A stretch of DNA of 64,000 nucleotides from Pseudomonas sp. URMO17WK12:I2 (lineage in GTDB: Bacteria > Pseudomonadota > Gammaproteobacteria > Pseudomonadales > Pseudomonadaceae). The translations under genes were made by a program, and so were the position numbers. The notes beneath the pieces were generated by a model. It made no database searches. It had not been told where the DNA came from and worked only from the letters and a program-made list of their open reading frames with translations. Location of the stretch: the NCBI RefSeq assembly GCF_003253735.1, contig NZ_QKYW01000001.1, forward strand, positions 744,001-808,000, written 5' to 3'. Shown here piece after piece: positions 44,799 through 53,926 of this stretch (position 1 is its first letter; each line of letters starts with the position of its first letter).

Positions 44799-45173
44799 TC
44801 AATCAAGCAGATGGGCGATCTGCGTGCTCAGGGTTTCCAGCGTAAAGGGCTTGCTCAGCAGCGGCGCCGAGTCGAGCAGCGCGCTGCCGGTCTCGCGCAC
44901 TTCGGCGGGGTGGCCGCTGATGAAGATCACCTTGAGGTCCGGGCGCAGCAGCAGGGCCGGCTCGGCGATGCGCACGCCGGAGACGCCATCGGGCAGACGG
45001 AAGTCGGTGATCAACAGGTCCAGATGCGGCTTGGTGGCGAGGATGGCGAAGGCATCGGTGGCGCAGTCGGCCTGCAATACGTGATAGCCCTCGCCCTGCA
45101 GGTACTCGGCCAGCAGCATGAGCAGCAGCGGATCGTCCTCGACGATCAGTACGGTTCGTGTCACATCGTTCAT
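44799..45173 (-). CDS. Stand-alone response-regulator receiver protein
   Basis: 124 residues from the ATG preceded by AGGAG; the frame continues upstream, but that start has no ribosome site. Receiver only: acidic pair VEDDPLLL, phospho-acceptor Asp in LLITDFRLPDG, Thr/Ser and Lys in FISGHP and LSKPFT. No output domain. Last gene of the minus-strand signalling operon, 57 bp after the hybrid kinase, so it probably takes phosphate from it. Confidence 0.9.
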   Translation of the reverse strand: MNDVTRTVLIVEDDPLLLMLLAEYLQGEGYHVLQADCATDAFAILATKPHLDLLITDFRLPDGVSGVRIAEPALLLRPDLKVIFISGHPAEVRETGSALLDSAPLLSKPFTLETLSTQIAHLLD

Positions 45174-45229
45174 TGCCCTGCTCCTGCCTATTTCTGCGCC
45201 TTCGCTTCGACCCTTGCCGTGCGCTGAGT

Positions 45230-46432
45230 TCAACCTATCTCTACGCGCTTGCCGCGCGGCAGCCAGACGCTGAACAGCGAGCCCTGGCCCAGGCTGCTCT
45301 GCACCTCGATATGCCCGCCGTGGGCCTTGACGATCTGATCGGAAATGAACAGCCCCAAACCCAGGCCAGCCACCGACTCGCTGCCCACCGCACGCTCGAA
45401 CTGCTGGAAGATGCGGTTCTGGTTTTCCAGGGAGATACCGATGCCATGGTCACGCACCTCGACGCGCACCCCGCCCTCGTCGGGACGAGCACGCACTTCG
45501 ATGGGCCGCCCGGCGCCATAGCGCAGGGCATTGCTGAGCAGGTTGCTGATCACCTGCTCGATGCGAAACTGGTCCCAGCTGCCGTACAACACGTCGTTGC
45601 TGTCGAGCTGCAGATCGCAGCCGGCCACGGCCATCTGCTGGGCGAAGTTCTCGGCAACGTTGCGCACGGTCTGCGCCAGGTCGAACTCCACCGGGCGGAT
45701 CGACAGCTTGCCGGTGCGGATGCGCGACACGTCGAGCATGTCCTCGATCAGACGGATCAGGCTGTGGATCTGCCGCTCGTCGCGGTCGAACATGGCGCCG
45801 AGCTTGTCTTCGCTGAACGCGGTGAGGTTGCCTTTGGCCAGGTGCATCTTGCGCAGCTGGGTGTCGAGAATCAGCCCGTTGAGCGGCGTGCGCAGTTCGT
45901 GGGAAACGATGGACATGAAGTCGTCGCGCATGCGCACCGCATGCTGCAGCTCGCCCTGGGTCGAGCGCAGCTCGGCCAGCAAGGCGTCCTGTTCCTGGCG
46001 CGCGCGCTCGAGCGCTTCGAGTTGCTGGGCCATGACCTTGCGCTGCCGATAGAGGTCGACGAACACCGCCACCTTGCTCTGCACCGCCTGGATATCCAGC
46101 GGCTTGTAGAGAAAGTCCACGGCGCCGCTCTCGTAGCCCTTGAAGGCGTAGTTCATCTCGCGCCCGGCAGCGCTGACGAAGACGATGGGGATGTGCTTGG
46201 TCTTCTCGGTGCCCCGCATCAGCTCGGCCAGCTCGAAGCCATTCATGCCCGGCATCTGCACGTCGAGAATGGCCAGGGCGAACTCGTGCTCGAGCAGCAG
46301 CACCAACGCGTCATCGGCGCATTGCGCCTTGAACACTTCGCGACCGTCACGGCGGATCAATGCCTCCAGTGCCAGCAGGTTCTCTGGCAGGTCATCGACG
46401 ATCAACAGTTTGCATCCGGTGCTACTCAACAT
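45230..46432 (-). CDS. Receiver-linked hybrid histidine kinase
   Basis: 400 residues, soluble. N-terminal receiver (about 5-120; VDDLPENL, LAILDVQMPGMNG, YKPLD), a short coiled coil, HisKA with MSIVSHELRTPLNG, and HATPase with NLLSNALRYG, DHGIGIS and GLGLGLFISDQIVKAHGG. The order receiver-HisKA-HATPase suggests it receives phosphate from the upstream hybrid kinase and relays it onward. Its start overlaps the cheB-like gene by 7 bp. Confidence 0.9.
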   Translation of the reverse strand: MLSSTGCKLLIVDDLPENLLALEALIRRDGREVFKAQCADDALVLLLEHEFALAILDVQMPGMNGFELAELMRGTEKTKHIPIVFVSAAGREMNYAFKGYESGAVDFLYKPLDIQAVQSKVAVFVDLYRQRKVMAQQLEALERARQEQDALLAELRSTQGELQHAVRMRDDFMSIVSHELRTPLNGLILDTQLRKMHLAKGNLTAFSEDKLGAMFDRDERQIHSLIRLIEDMLDVSRIRTGKLSIRPVEFDLAQTVRNVAENFAQQMAVAGCDLQLDSNDVLYGSWDQFRIEQVISNLLSNALRYGAGRPIEVRARPDEGGVRVEVRDHGIGISLENQNRIFQQFERAVGSESVAGLGLGLFISDQIVKAHGGHIEVQSSLGQGSLFSVWLPRGKRVEIG

Positions 46433-47013
46433 GGGCGTGAGTCCAGTTCGGCTAGCAATGCGAGAATGCCCCGCAAAGAAAGAAGGTAATCGGGTTGGTG
46501 CAGCGCCAGGGCCGCCTCGGGCATGGTCGCAACCTGTGCCTCCTGCGGATCCTGCACCACGGTCACTCCGCCCCGCTGTTTTATTGTGTACAGCCCGGCT
46601 GCGCCATCCTGGTTGGCGCCGGTCAGCAATATGCCCATGGCCTTTGCACCATAGGCATCGGCAGCCGACTCGAACAGATAGTCGATCGAGGGTCGGGAAA
46701 AATGCACCGGCTCCTCACGACTGTAGGAAAAACTGCGATCCGCTTCGATGCACAGGTGGTAACCCGGCGCTGCGAAGTACAGCGTACCCGGCTGCAGCAC
46801 TTCCTTGTCCTGCGCCTCCTTGACCCGTAGCGCAAGGCGTCGGGCGAACAGATCGGGCAACAGGCTTTCACGGTTATCAGGCAGGTGCAGCACCGCCACC
46901 AGCGGTAAACCGTAGCCTGCCGGCAGCCCGCCGAACAGGCCGAGCAGCGCTTCCACGCCACCTGCCGAGGCGCCGACCACGACGACCTCGGGCTTGCGAG
47001 CGGGCATTTTCAT
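46426..47013 (-). CDS. CheB-type methylesterase domain protein without receiver
   Basis: 195 residues. Catalytic Ser in VVVGASAGGVEALL, His in VAVLHLPDN and Asp in LLTGANQDGAAGL, so the esterase triad is intact. The receiver domain of chemotaxis CheB is missing, so activity is not directly controlled by phosphorylation. Overlaps cheR by 4 bp and the following kinase by 7 bp, indicating tight translational coupling. Confidence 0.92.
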   Translation of the reverse strand: MKMPARKPEVVVVGASAGGVEALLGLFGGLPAGYGLPLVAVLHLPDNRESLLPDLFARRLALRVKEAQDKEVLQPGTLYFAAPGYHLCIEADRSFSYSREEPVHFSRPSIDYLFESAADAYGAKAMGILLTGANQDGAAGLYTIKQRGGVTVVQDPQEAQVATMPEAALALHQPDYLLSLRGILALLAELDSRPC

Positions 47014-47828
47014 AGCTTGCGGAACACCCGTTCCTGTCGATTCACCGCCTCGAATCGCCCGGCGTAGGCCGAGAAGTCGAGGCTTTCCTTGCTACCCAGG
47101 CCCAGGAAGCCGCGATGCCCGAGGGACTCGTGAAACAGCCCGAAGGCACGGTCCTGCAGGGTCTTGTTGAAGTAGATCAGCACATTGCGACAGGAGATGA
47201 ACTGGGTTTCCGAGAACACGCTGTCGGTAGCCAGGCTGTGATCGGCGAAGGTCACGTTGGCGCACAGAAAACGCTCGAACAGGGCGCCGTCATAGGCAGC
47301 CGTGTAGTAGTCGGCCAGCGAGCCCTTGCCGCCGGAGCGCTGATAGTTCTCGCTGTACAGGCGCATGTTGTCGATGGGAAAGATGCCGCGCTTGGCCTTG
47401 TCCAGCGAATGGGGGTTGATATCGGTGGCGTAGATGATCGAGCGCTCCAGCAGGCCCTCCTCGTGCAGCAGGATGGCCAGCGAATACACCTCTTCACCCG
47501 TGCTGCAGCCAGCTACCCAGAGCTTGAGCGAGGGGTAGGTGCGCAGGAAGGGCACCACCTCCTGGCGCAGCGCCAGGAAGTAGCTCGGGTCGCGGAACAT
47601 CTCGCTGACCGGGATGGTGAGGAACTGCAGCAGCTGCATGAACGCCGCCGAATCATGGATGATCCGCGCCTGCAGTTCGGAGATGCTCGCGCAGTCGAAC
47701 TGGCGCATGGCGTGCACGATCCGGCGCTTGAGCGAAGAGCCGGAGTAGTCGCGGAAATCGTAGCTGTACTGCAGGTAGATCGCCTCGATCAGCAGCCGCA
47801 GCTCGATATCCTGCGTACGGTCGGACAT
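47010..47828 (-). CDS. CheR-type protein-glutamate methyltransferase
   Basis: 272 residues. All-alpha N-terminal domain (YDFRDYSGSSLKRRIVHAMR), then the SAM-binding domain with LWVAGCSTGEEVYSLAILL, YATDINPHSLDKAKRGIF and ISCRNVLIYFNKTLQ. No TPR or other extension. No chemoreceptor is in the operon, so its methylation target is unknown; the membrane hybrid kinase encoded 1 bp upstream is a candidate. Starts directly after that kinase's stop. Confidence 0.93.
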   Translation of the reverse strand: MSDRTQDIELRLLIEAIYLQYSYDFRDYSGSSLKRRIVHAMRQFDCASISELQARIIHDSAAFMQLLQFLTIPVSEMFRDPSYFLALRQEVVPFLRTYPSLKLWVAGCSTGEEVYSLAILLHEEGLLERSIIYATDINPHSLDKAKRGIFPIDNMRLYSENYQRSGGKGSLADYYTAAYDGALFERFLCANVTFADHSLATDSVFSETQFISCRNVLIYFNKTLQDRAFGLFHESLGHRGFLGLGSKESLDFSAYAGRFEAVNRQERVFRKL

Positions 47829-47829
47829 G

Positions 47830-50800
47830 TCAGATGCGCTCCAGCTTCGGCAGCCACACGCGGATCAGCGAGAACAGCCGGTCCAGGTCGATGGGCTTGG
47901 CCAGGTAGTCGTTGGCACCAGCCTTCATGCACAGGTCCTGATCGTCCTTCATGGCCTTGGCGGTTACCGCGATGATCGGCAGCTTGCGCCAGCGCGGGTT
48001 CTCGCGAATGCGCCGGGTCGCTTCGTAGCCGTCCATCTCGGGCATCATCACGTCCATCAGCACCAGGTCGATGTCGCCCACCGCCTCGAGCTTCTCGATG
48101 GCTTCGCGGCCGTTGCGCGCGATCTCGACCTGGGCGCCCTTCTGCTCCAGGGCGCTGGTGAGTGCAAAGATATTGCGCACGTCGTCATCGACCAGCAGCA
48201 GGCGTCGCCCCTCGAACACGCGGTCGCGGCTGCGTGCGGTCTTGAGCATGCTCTGGCGCTCGCTGGACAACTCGGACTCGACCATGTGCAGGAACAGCGT
48301 CACTTCATCGAGCAGGCGCTCGGGCGAACGTGCGCCCTTGATGATGATCGAGCGCGAGTACTTGAGCAGCTCGGCTTCCTCGGCGCGGGTCAGGTTGCGG
48401 CCGGTATAGACGATCACCGGCGGGAAGCAGCGAATCTCCTCGCTGCCCATGCGCGCCAGCAGCTCGTCGCCCTGCATGTCCGGCAGCTTAAGGTCGATGA
48501 TCATGCAGTCGAAGATGTGGTGGCGCAGTTGCTCGAGCGCCTGCTCGCCGAACTCGACGGCAACGATCTCGATATCGTCGTCACCGATCAGCCGGGCGAT
48601 GCTGTCGCGCTGCAGCTTGTCGTCCTCGACCACCAGCACGCGGCGCATCTTCTGGGTCAGGCGCTCTTCGAGCTTGCGGAACACACCCTTGAGCTGGTCA
48701 CGGGTGGCCGGCTTGAGCGCATAGCCGACGGCGCCCATGTGCAGGGCAGCCTCGGCCATGTCCTCGACGGAAATCACGTGCACCGGGATGTGCCGGGTGC
48801 CGGGATTTTCCTTGAGGCGCTGCAGCACCGACAGCCCGGAGCCGTCCGGCAGGCGCATGTCCAGCAGGATGGCATCGGGATGGTGCGAGGTGGCCAGTTC
48901 CAGGCCGTCTTCGGCACTGTGAGCGACCAGGCAGCGGTAATCCAGCTCGTGGGCCAGGTCGTAGAGGATATGGGCGAACTGCGGCTCGTCCTCGATCACC
49001 AGCACGCAGCGCCCGCCCAATACCGACATGCCGCGGTCATCGGCAAAGGTCGGCACGTTAGGCGTCACGTCGTTCTGGGCTGGCTGCGCCACGCTGGGTG
49101 CCACGCTGCGCACCACTGGCGGCAGCGGTTCGGCAGCCGGCAGCACGGCGTCTTCCTCACTTGGCGAATAGGTCAAAGGCAATACCAGGGTGAATACGCT
49201 GCCCTCGCCCGGTGTGCTGGAGACGCTGATCGAGCCGCCGAGCAGCGCCGCCAGGTCGCGGGAAATCGACAGGCCCAGGCCGGTGCCGCCGAAGCGCCGA
49301 TTGGTGGTGCCATCGGCCTGGCGGAAGGCTTCGAAAATGTATGCCTGCTGTTCCTTGGCAATGCCGATGCCGCTGTCGCGCACGGCGAATGCCACGCCGT
49401 CGTCGACCCGGCTGACGCTCATGCTGACCTGGCCCTGCTCGGTGAACTTGATGGCATTGGACAGCAGGTTCTTGAGGATCTGCTCGACACGCAGGCGGTC
49501 GGTGTACAGCGAGCGCGGCACGTCGTCGGCGACCTCGACGCTGAAGCCCAGCTGCTTTTCGCCGGCCACCGGCTGGAAGGTGGTCTCCAGGCTCTGTGCC
49601 AGGCGCACCACGTTGGCATTCTCCGGGCGCAGGTCGAGCTTGCCGGCCTCGACCTTGGAGATGTCGAGGATGTCGTTGATCAGATTGAGCAGGTCGTTGC
49701 CGGCCGAATAGATCGAATCGGCGAACTTCACCTGCTCGGTGTCCAGATTGCCTTTGGGGTTGTCGGCCAGCAGCTTGGCGAGGATCAGCGAGCTGTTGAG
49801 CGGCGTGCGCAGCTCGTGGGACATATTGGCCAGGAATTCGGACTTGTAGCGACTGGCGCGCTGCAGCTCCTCGGCGCGTTCCTCGAGCTGATGCTGGGCC
49901 TCGCGCAGGGCGTTGTTGCGATCGTCCAGGGCATCGCGCTGCATCGACAGCTGCTCGTTGCTCTGCTCCAGTTCCGCCTGCTGGGTTTCCAGGTGCGCCT
50001 GGGACTCCTTGAGCGCCCGCGACTGCTCTTCGAGCTCCTCGTTGGCGGTCTTCAGTTCTTCCTGCTGAACCTGCAGTTCTTCGTTGAGCTGCTGAGTCTC
50101 GGCGAGAATCTCCTGCAGGCGATGACGGTAGCGGGCGGCCTCGACCGAGGCGCCGATATTCTGCGCGACCTGCTGGAGAAACTCGCCATCGCGCTCGCCC
50201 AGCGGGCGCAGGAAGCCCAGCTCGATGACGCCGTTGACGTCGCCATCGTTGGTGATCGGCAGCAGGGCCACCACCAGTGGCGCACCATCGCCCAGGCCGG
50301 AGCTGACCTTCAGGTAATCGGCCGGCAGTTTATCTAGGATCAGCAGGCGGCGCTCATGAGCCACCTGACCGACCAGACCTTCGGCGCTGTAGAACGACTG
50401 CTCGGTATTCTCCTGCTCGCGGCTGAACCCATAGGTCGCCACGCGGCGTAGATTGCCATGCTCCTCGCGCACGTACAGGGCGCCCACCACGGTGCCCAGA
50501 TGACTGGCCAGGAACTCCAGCATGTTGCGGCCCAGCACCGGCAGCGCCTGCTGGCCGATCAGCCGCTCGGCCATCTGGGTCTGGCCGTTACGCAGCCAGG
50601 CCTGAGCCTGCAGGCGCTCGTTGTGCTCGTCCTGCTTCTTGAGAATGGCGCCATAGGTGTCCGTCAGGCGCATCAGCTCACGGCGCCCGAAAATCGCCAG
50701 GGCGCCACTGAACAGCAGGGTGAACAACAGAAACAGGCCAATGGTGATGGTCGCGGTGTTGCTGGCCGCGTCGTTGCGCTCCTTGCGCAGGCGCTGCTCC

Positions 50801-51300
50801 TGGGCGATGAAGTCCGCGTACTCGGCACGGATGGCATCGGTCAGTTGCTTGCCACGGCCGTCGCGCACCGGGTCGATATAGTTGCCGCCATCACGCTTGG
50901 CGACAATGGCGCTCTGTGCGAAGGCCGTCCACTCATCCTGCAACGCGGCAATGCTGCGCAGGCGGTCAACCTGCGTCGGGTTGTCGGCCACCAGTTCGTT
51001 GAGCGTTTCCATCTCGGCACGAATGCGCGGCTTGGCCACTTCATACGGCTGCAGGAAGCGCACGTCGCCGGACAAAAGGTAACCGCGAAAACCGGTTTCC
51101 TGGTCGATCGACAGCTTCAGCCCTTCGCTGGCGTTGTTCAGTACCCGGTCGGTGTGCTGCACCCAACCCAGCACGTTGAGCAGATAGCCGATCAGGGTCA
51201 CGAAGAAGATCGCGCTGAGCACGCCCACGCCAAGCGGCAAGGCGACGTTGCGCCTGAGAATGCGCTTGAAGCTGTTCTCGTCGATCGAACTGTTGGTCAT
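47830..51300 (-). CDS. Large membrane hybrid sensor kinase (CHASE3-GAF-HisKA-HATPase-REC-REC-REC)
   Basis: 1156 residues. TM1 at about 20-43, periplasmic CHASE3 domain 45-180 (SIDQETGFRGYLLSGDVRFL), TM2 185-206, GAF 245-385, a long Gln/Glu coiled coil 385-480, HisKA with NMSHELRTPLN at about 493, HATPase 600-715 (DSGIGIAKEQQ, GTGLGLSISRDLAALLGG), then three receivers at about 765-880 (LLDMRLPDGSG), 885-1005 (IIDLKLPDMQG) and 1028-1150 (LMDVMMPEMDG), all with acidic pairs and Asp acceptors. A TATAAT -10 box on the minus strand lies at 51328-51333. It heads the CheR/CheB operon. Confidence 0.93.
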   Translation of the reverse strand: MTNSSIDENSFKRILRRNVALPLGVGVLSAIFFVTLIGYLLNVLGWVQHTDRVLNNASEGLKLSIDQETGFRGYLLSGDVRFLQPYEVAKPRIRAEMETLNELVADNPTQVDRLRSIAALQDEWTAFAQSAIVAKRDGGNYIDPVRDGRGKQLTDAIRAEYADFIAQEQRLRKERNDAASNTATITIGLFLLFTLLFSGALAIFGRRELMRLTDTYGAILKKQDEHNERLQAQAWLRNGQTQMAERLIGQQALPVLGRNMLEFLASHLGTVVGALYVREEHGNLRRVATYGFSREQENTEQSFYSAEGLVGQVAHERRLLILDKLPADYLKVSSGLGDGAPLVVALLPITNDGDVNGVIELGFLRPLGERDGEFLQQVAQNIGASVEAARYRHRLQEILAETQQLNEELQVQQEELKTANEELEEQSRALKESQAHLETQQAELEQSNEQLSMQRDALDDRNNALREAQHQLEERAEELQRASRYKSEFLANMSHELRTPLNSSLILAKLLADNPKGNLDTEQVKFADSIYSAGNDLLNLINDILDISKVEAGKLDLRPENANVVRLAQSLETTFQPVAGEKQLGFSVEVADDVPRSLYTDRLRVEQILKNLLSNAIKFTEQGQVSMSVSRVDDGVAFAVRDSGIGIAKEQQAYIFEAFRQADGTTNRRFGGTGLGLSISRDLAALLGGSISVSSTPGEGSVFTLVLPLTYSPSEEDAVLPAAEPLPPVVRSVAPSVAQPAQNDVTPNVPTFADDRGMSVLGGRCVLVIEDEPQFAHILYDLAHELDYRCLVAHSAEDGLELATSHHPDAILLDMRLPDGSGLSVLQRLKENPGTRHIPVHVISVEDMAEAALHMGAVGYALKPATRDQLKGVFRKLEERLTQKMRRVLVVEDDKLQRDSIARLIGDDDIEIVAVEFGEQALEQLRHHIFDCMIIDLKLPDMQGDELLARMGSEEIRCFPPVIVYTGRNLTRAEEAELLKYSRSIIIKGARSPERLLDEVTLFLHMVESELSSERQSMLKTARSRDRVFEGRRLLLVDDDVRNIFALTSALEQKGAQVEIARNGREAIEKLEAVGDIDLVLMDVMMPEMDGYEATRRIRENPRWRKLPIIAVTAKAMKDDQDLCMKAGANDYLAKPIDLDRLFSLIRVWLPKLERI

Positions 51301-51669
51301 CGCAGATCCCTGGCTGTGTGGCGGCAGATTATAGGTATGGTTATTTTTGGCGGACGGCGGATAGTAATGCGCCGCCCGGGGTTAATCCAACGATCAGCAC
51401 TCAGTCGTCCGCGCGCTTGGATCACGGCAGATCGTCCAGGGTTCGAGTTATTTTTCACTGCCGTTTACCGGAAGCATCCTGGTCACTCCCTGCAACCATT
51501 GGCTGCGCGTTTTCAGCCAGGCGGCACGCTCGCGATGCAGCCCACGCACCAGATTCGTGCCATGCTAGGCGGCCTGCCGCCAACGCGGCTCCGAATCCGT
51601 CGCGCCGGCAGGCCAACCGCCTGCCGGGACGCTCTGCGGTTTCACCATCCTTTATCAGAGGTAACGCCG

Positions 51670-52065
51670 TTGTCAGACCTAGCTCCAGGCGCATCAACCG
51701 CCGGCCAGCGCATCCTTCTCGTGGAAGACTCCGACGTGGTGCGCATGCTTACCGTGGAAGTGCTCGAAGAGCTCGATTACCGCGTGATCGAAGCGGGCGA
51801 AGCACAGCAGGCGCTGCAGATCCTGCGCAGCGACGAGCATATCGACCTGCTGATGACCGATATCGGCCTGCCTGGCATGAGCGGCCAGGAACTGGCCGTC
51901 GCCGCGCGCCAGCTGCGCCCCGACCTCAAGGTGCTGTACGCCAGCGGTTACGCCGAAAGCATCGAGATCGACAAGAGCGAGCCGGCCAGCCGCACCTCGA
52001 TCATCGGCAAGCCGTTCTCCCTCGATGCCCTGCGCGACAAGGTACAGGACATGCTCGGCAACTGA
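51670..52065 (+). CDS. Stand-alone receiver protein with TTG start
   Basis: 131 residues starting at a TTG (MSDLAPGASTAGQRILLVED) preceded by AGAGGTAA at good spacing; no ATG precedes the receiver core, while the open frame extends far upstream through the opposing kinase gene and cannot all be coding. Receiver features: VEDSDVVRM, Asp in LLMTDIGLPGMSG, and Thr/Ser and Lys in YASGY and IGKPFS. Divergent from the hybrid-kinase operon and similar in type to the receiver at its far end, so both may be phosphorylated by that system. Confidence 0.82.
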   Translation: MSDLAPGASTAGQRILLVEDSDVVRMLTVEVLEELDYRVIEAGEAQQALQILRSDEHIDLLMTDIGLPGMSGQELAVAARQLRPDLKVLYASGYAESIEIDKSEPASRTSIIGKPFSLDALRDKVQDMLGN

Positions 52066-52336
52066 CACGCAAGGCCCCAGATCGGCCAAATGGCCGGCTG
52101 GCACTGGAATTGCGAAGCGGATATGAGTAGGGTGCGCGTCTTTTTCACCCTGCGGCCTGCTTGCCCCGCGTTTTGCGGCGTGGCGACAAGAGGCTGCGTT
52201 GATGCGACACCCCTGCGACCGTGGCGGCAGTGGGCCAGCAACGACCTTGGCGCCCCCTGGTGCCTATGCTAGGTTTGCTGCCCACAGCCCTGCCGAACAC
52301 GGATCCGATCCGCATAAGAATCAAGAGGACTGCTCG

Positions 52337-53110
52337 ATGGCTGAGGCCGCGCCCGCGCTGGAAATCCGCAATCTGCACAAACGCTATGGCGACCTCGAAG
52401 TGCTCAAGGGCATTTCCCTCACGGCACGCGACGGTGACGTGATCTCCATTCTCGGCTCGTCCGGCTCGGGCAAGTCGACCTTTCTGCGCTGCGTCAACCT
52501 GCTGGAGAACCCCCATCAGGGCCAGATCATCGTGGCCGGTGAAGAACTCAAGCTCAAGGCGCAGAAGAACGGTGAACTGACGGCGGCCGACAGCCGCCAG
52601 ATCAATCGCCTGCGCAGCGAAATCGGTTTCGTGTTCCAGAACTTCAACCTCTGGCCGCACATGACCGTGCTGGACAACATCACCGAGGCCCCGCGCCGCG
52701 TGCTCGGCAAGAGCAAGGCCGAAGCCCGCGAGATCGCCGAGGCACTGCTCGCCAAGGTCGGTATTGCCGACAAGCGCCATGCCTACCCCAACCAGCTTTC
52801 CGGCGGCCAGCAACAGCGCGCGGCGATTGCCCGCACCCTGGCCATGCAACCGAAGGTGATCCTGTTCGACGAGCCGACTTCGGCCCTCGACCCGGAAATG
52901 GTACAAGAAGTGCTTACTGTGATCCGCGCGCTCGCTGACGAAGGCCGCACCATGCTGCTGGTGACCCACGAAATTAGCTTCGCTCGTCAGGTGTCCAGCC
53001 AGGTGGTGTTCCTGCACCAGGGTGTGGTGGAGGAACAGGGGACGCCCGACCAGGTGTTCGACAACCCGACGTCGGCGCGCTGCAAACAATTCATGTCCAG
53101 CAATCGTTAA
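52337..53110 (+). CDS. Polar amino-acid ABC transporter ATP-binding protein
   Basis: 257 residues from the ATG preceded by AAGAGGA. Walker A GSSGSGKST, Q loop VFQNFNLWPHMT, signature LSGGQQQRAAIARTLA, Walker B VILFDEPTSALDPE and H loop LLVTHEISFA: the HisP/GlnQ type. Energises import with the binding protein and two permeases that follow in the same operon. Position matches PA5152 as I remember it. Confidence 0.95.
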   Translation: MAEAAPALEIRNLHKRYGDLEVLKGISLTARDGDVISILGSSGSGKSTFLRCVNLLENPHQGQIIVAGEELKLKAQKNGELTAADSRQINRLRSEIGFVFQNFNLWPHMTVLDNITEAPRRVLGKSKAEAREIAEALLAKVGIADKRHAYPNQLSGGQQQRAAIARTLAMQPKVILFDEPTSALDPEMVQEVLTVIRALADEGRTMLLVTHEISFARQVSSQVVFLHQGVVEEQGTPDQVFDNPTSARCKQFMSSNR

Positions 53111-53127
53111 ATACGGAGCAATCACGC

Positions 53128-53880
53128 ATGCATAGCTATAAAAAGATTCTGCTGGCAGCTGCCGCCACCCTGGCTTTCGGCACCAGTGCCGTCGCTGCTG
53201 ACAAACTGAAGATCGGCACCGAAGGCGCCTACCCGCCCTTCAACCTCATCGACGCCAGCGGCCAGGTCGGCGGCTTCGACGTGGAGATCGGCCAGGCCCT
53301 GTGCGCCAAGATGAAGGCCGAGTGCGAAGTGGTCACCTCCGACTGGGACGGCATCATCCCGGCCCTGAACGCCAAGAAATTCGACTTCCTGATCGCCTCC
53401 ATGTCGATCACCGAAGAGCGCCAGCAGGCGGTGGACTTCACCAACCCGTACTACACCAACAAGCTGCAGTTCATCGCGCCGAAAAGCGCCGACTTCAAGA
53501 CCGACAAGGCCAGCCTCAAGGGCAAGGTCATCGGTGCCCAGCGCGCGACCATCGCCGGTACCTGGCTGGAAGACAACATGGATGGCGTGGTGGACGTGAA
53601 GCTCTACGACACCCAGGAAAACGCCTACCTGGACCTGGCCTCCGGCCGCGTCGACGGCGTCCTGGCCGATACCTTCGTGAACTGGGAATGGCTCAAGAGC
53701 GACGCCGGCAAGGACTTCGAATTCAAGGGCGACCCGGTATTCGACAACGACAAGATCGGCATCGCCGTGCGCAAGGGCGATGCCCTGCGTGAGCGCCTGA
53801 ACAAGGCCCTCGAGGAAATCGTTGCCGACGGTACCTACAAGAAGATCAACGACAAGTACTTCCCCTTCAGCATCTACTAA
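53128..53880 (+). CDS. Periplasmic amino-acid-binding protein (Lys/Arg/Orn/His type)
   Basis: 250 residues. Signal peptide AFGTSAVA-AD. SBP_bac_3 features: LKIGTEGAYPPFNLIDASGQ, GGFDVEIGQALCAKM, FDFLIASMSITEERQQAVDF and LASGRVDGVLAD. Two cysteines (ALCAKMKAECEV) match the conserved disulfide of the HisJ/ArgT group. The motif set resembles basic amino-acid binders, but the substrate is inferred. A GC hairpin follows before the permease. Confidence 0.93.
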   Translation: MHSYKKILLAAAATLAFGTSAVAADKLKIGTEGAYPPFNLIDASGQVGGFDVEIGQALCAKMKAECEVVTSDWDGIIPALNAKKFDFLIASMSITEERQQAVDFTNPYYTNKLQFIAPKSADFKTDKASLKGKVIGAQRATIAGTWLEDNMDGVVDVKLYDTQENAYLDLASGRVDGVLADTFVNWEWLKSDAGKDFEFKGDPVFDNDKIGIAVRKGDALRERLNKALEEIVADGTYKKINDKYFPFSIY

Positions 53881-53887
53881 GCAGCCT

Positions 53888-53914
53888 GCCCGCGTCGCCT
53901 CTGGCGGCGCGGGC
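53888..53914 (+). promoter_or_regulatory. Intercistronic hairpin after the binding-protein gene
   Basis: GCCCGCGTCGCC - TCT - GGCGGCGCGGGC, a 12-bp stem with one G-U and no T run. Such hairpins commonly protect binding-protein mRNA and reduce expression of downstream permeases. Confidence 0.65.
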
Positions 53915-53926
53915 GCTTGAGTTTCC

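Noticed and set aside
47827..50337. 836-codon plus-strand open frame opposite the hybrid kinase
   Set aside because: Shadow of a gene with clear kinase and receiver motifs; the composition (His/Gln/Val/Asp rich) is typical of reverse-frame artefacts.
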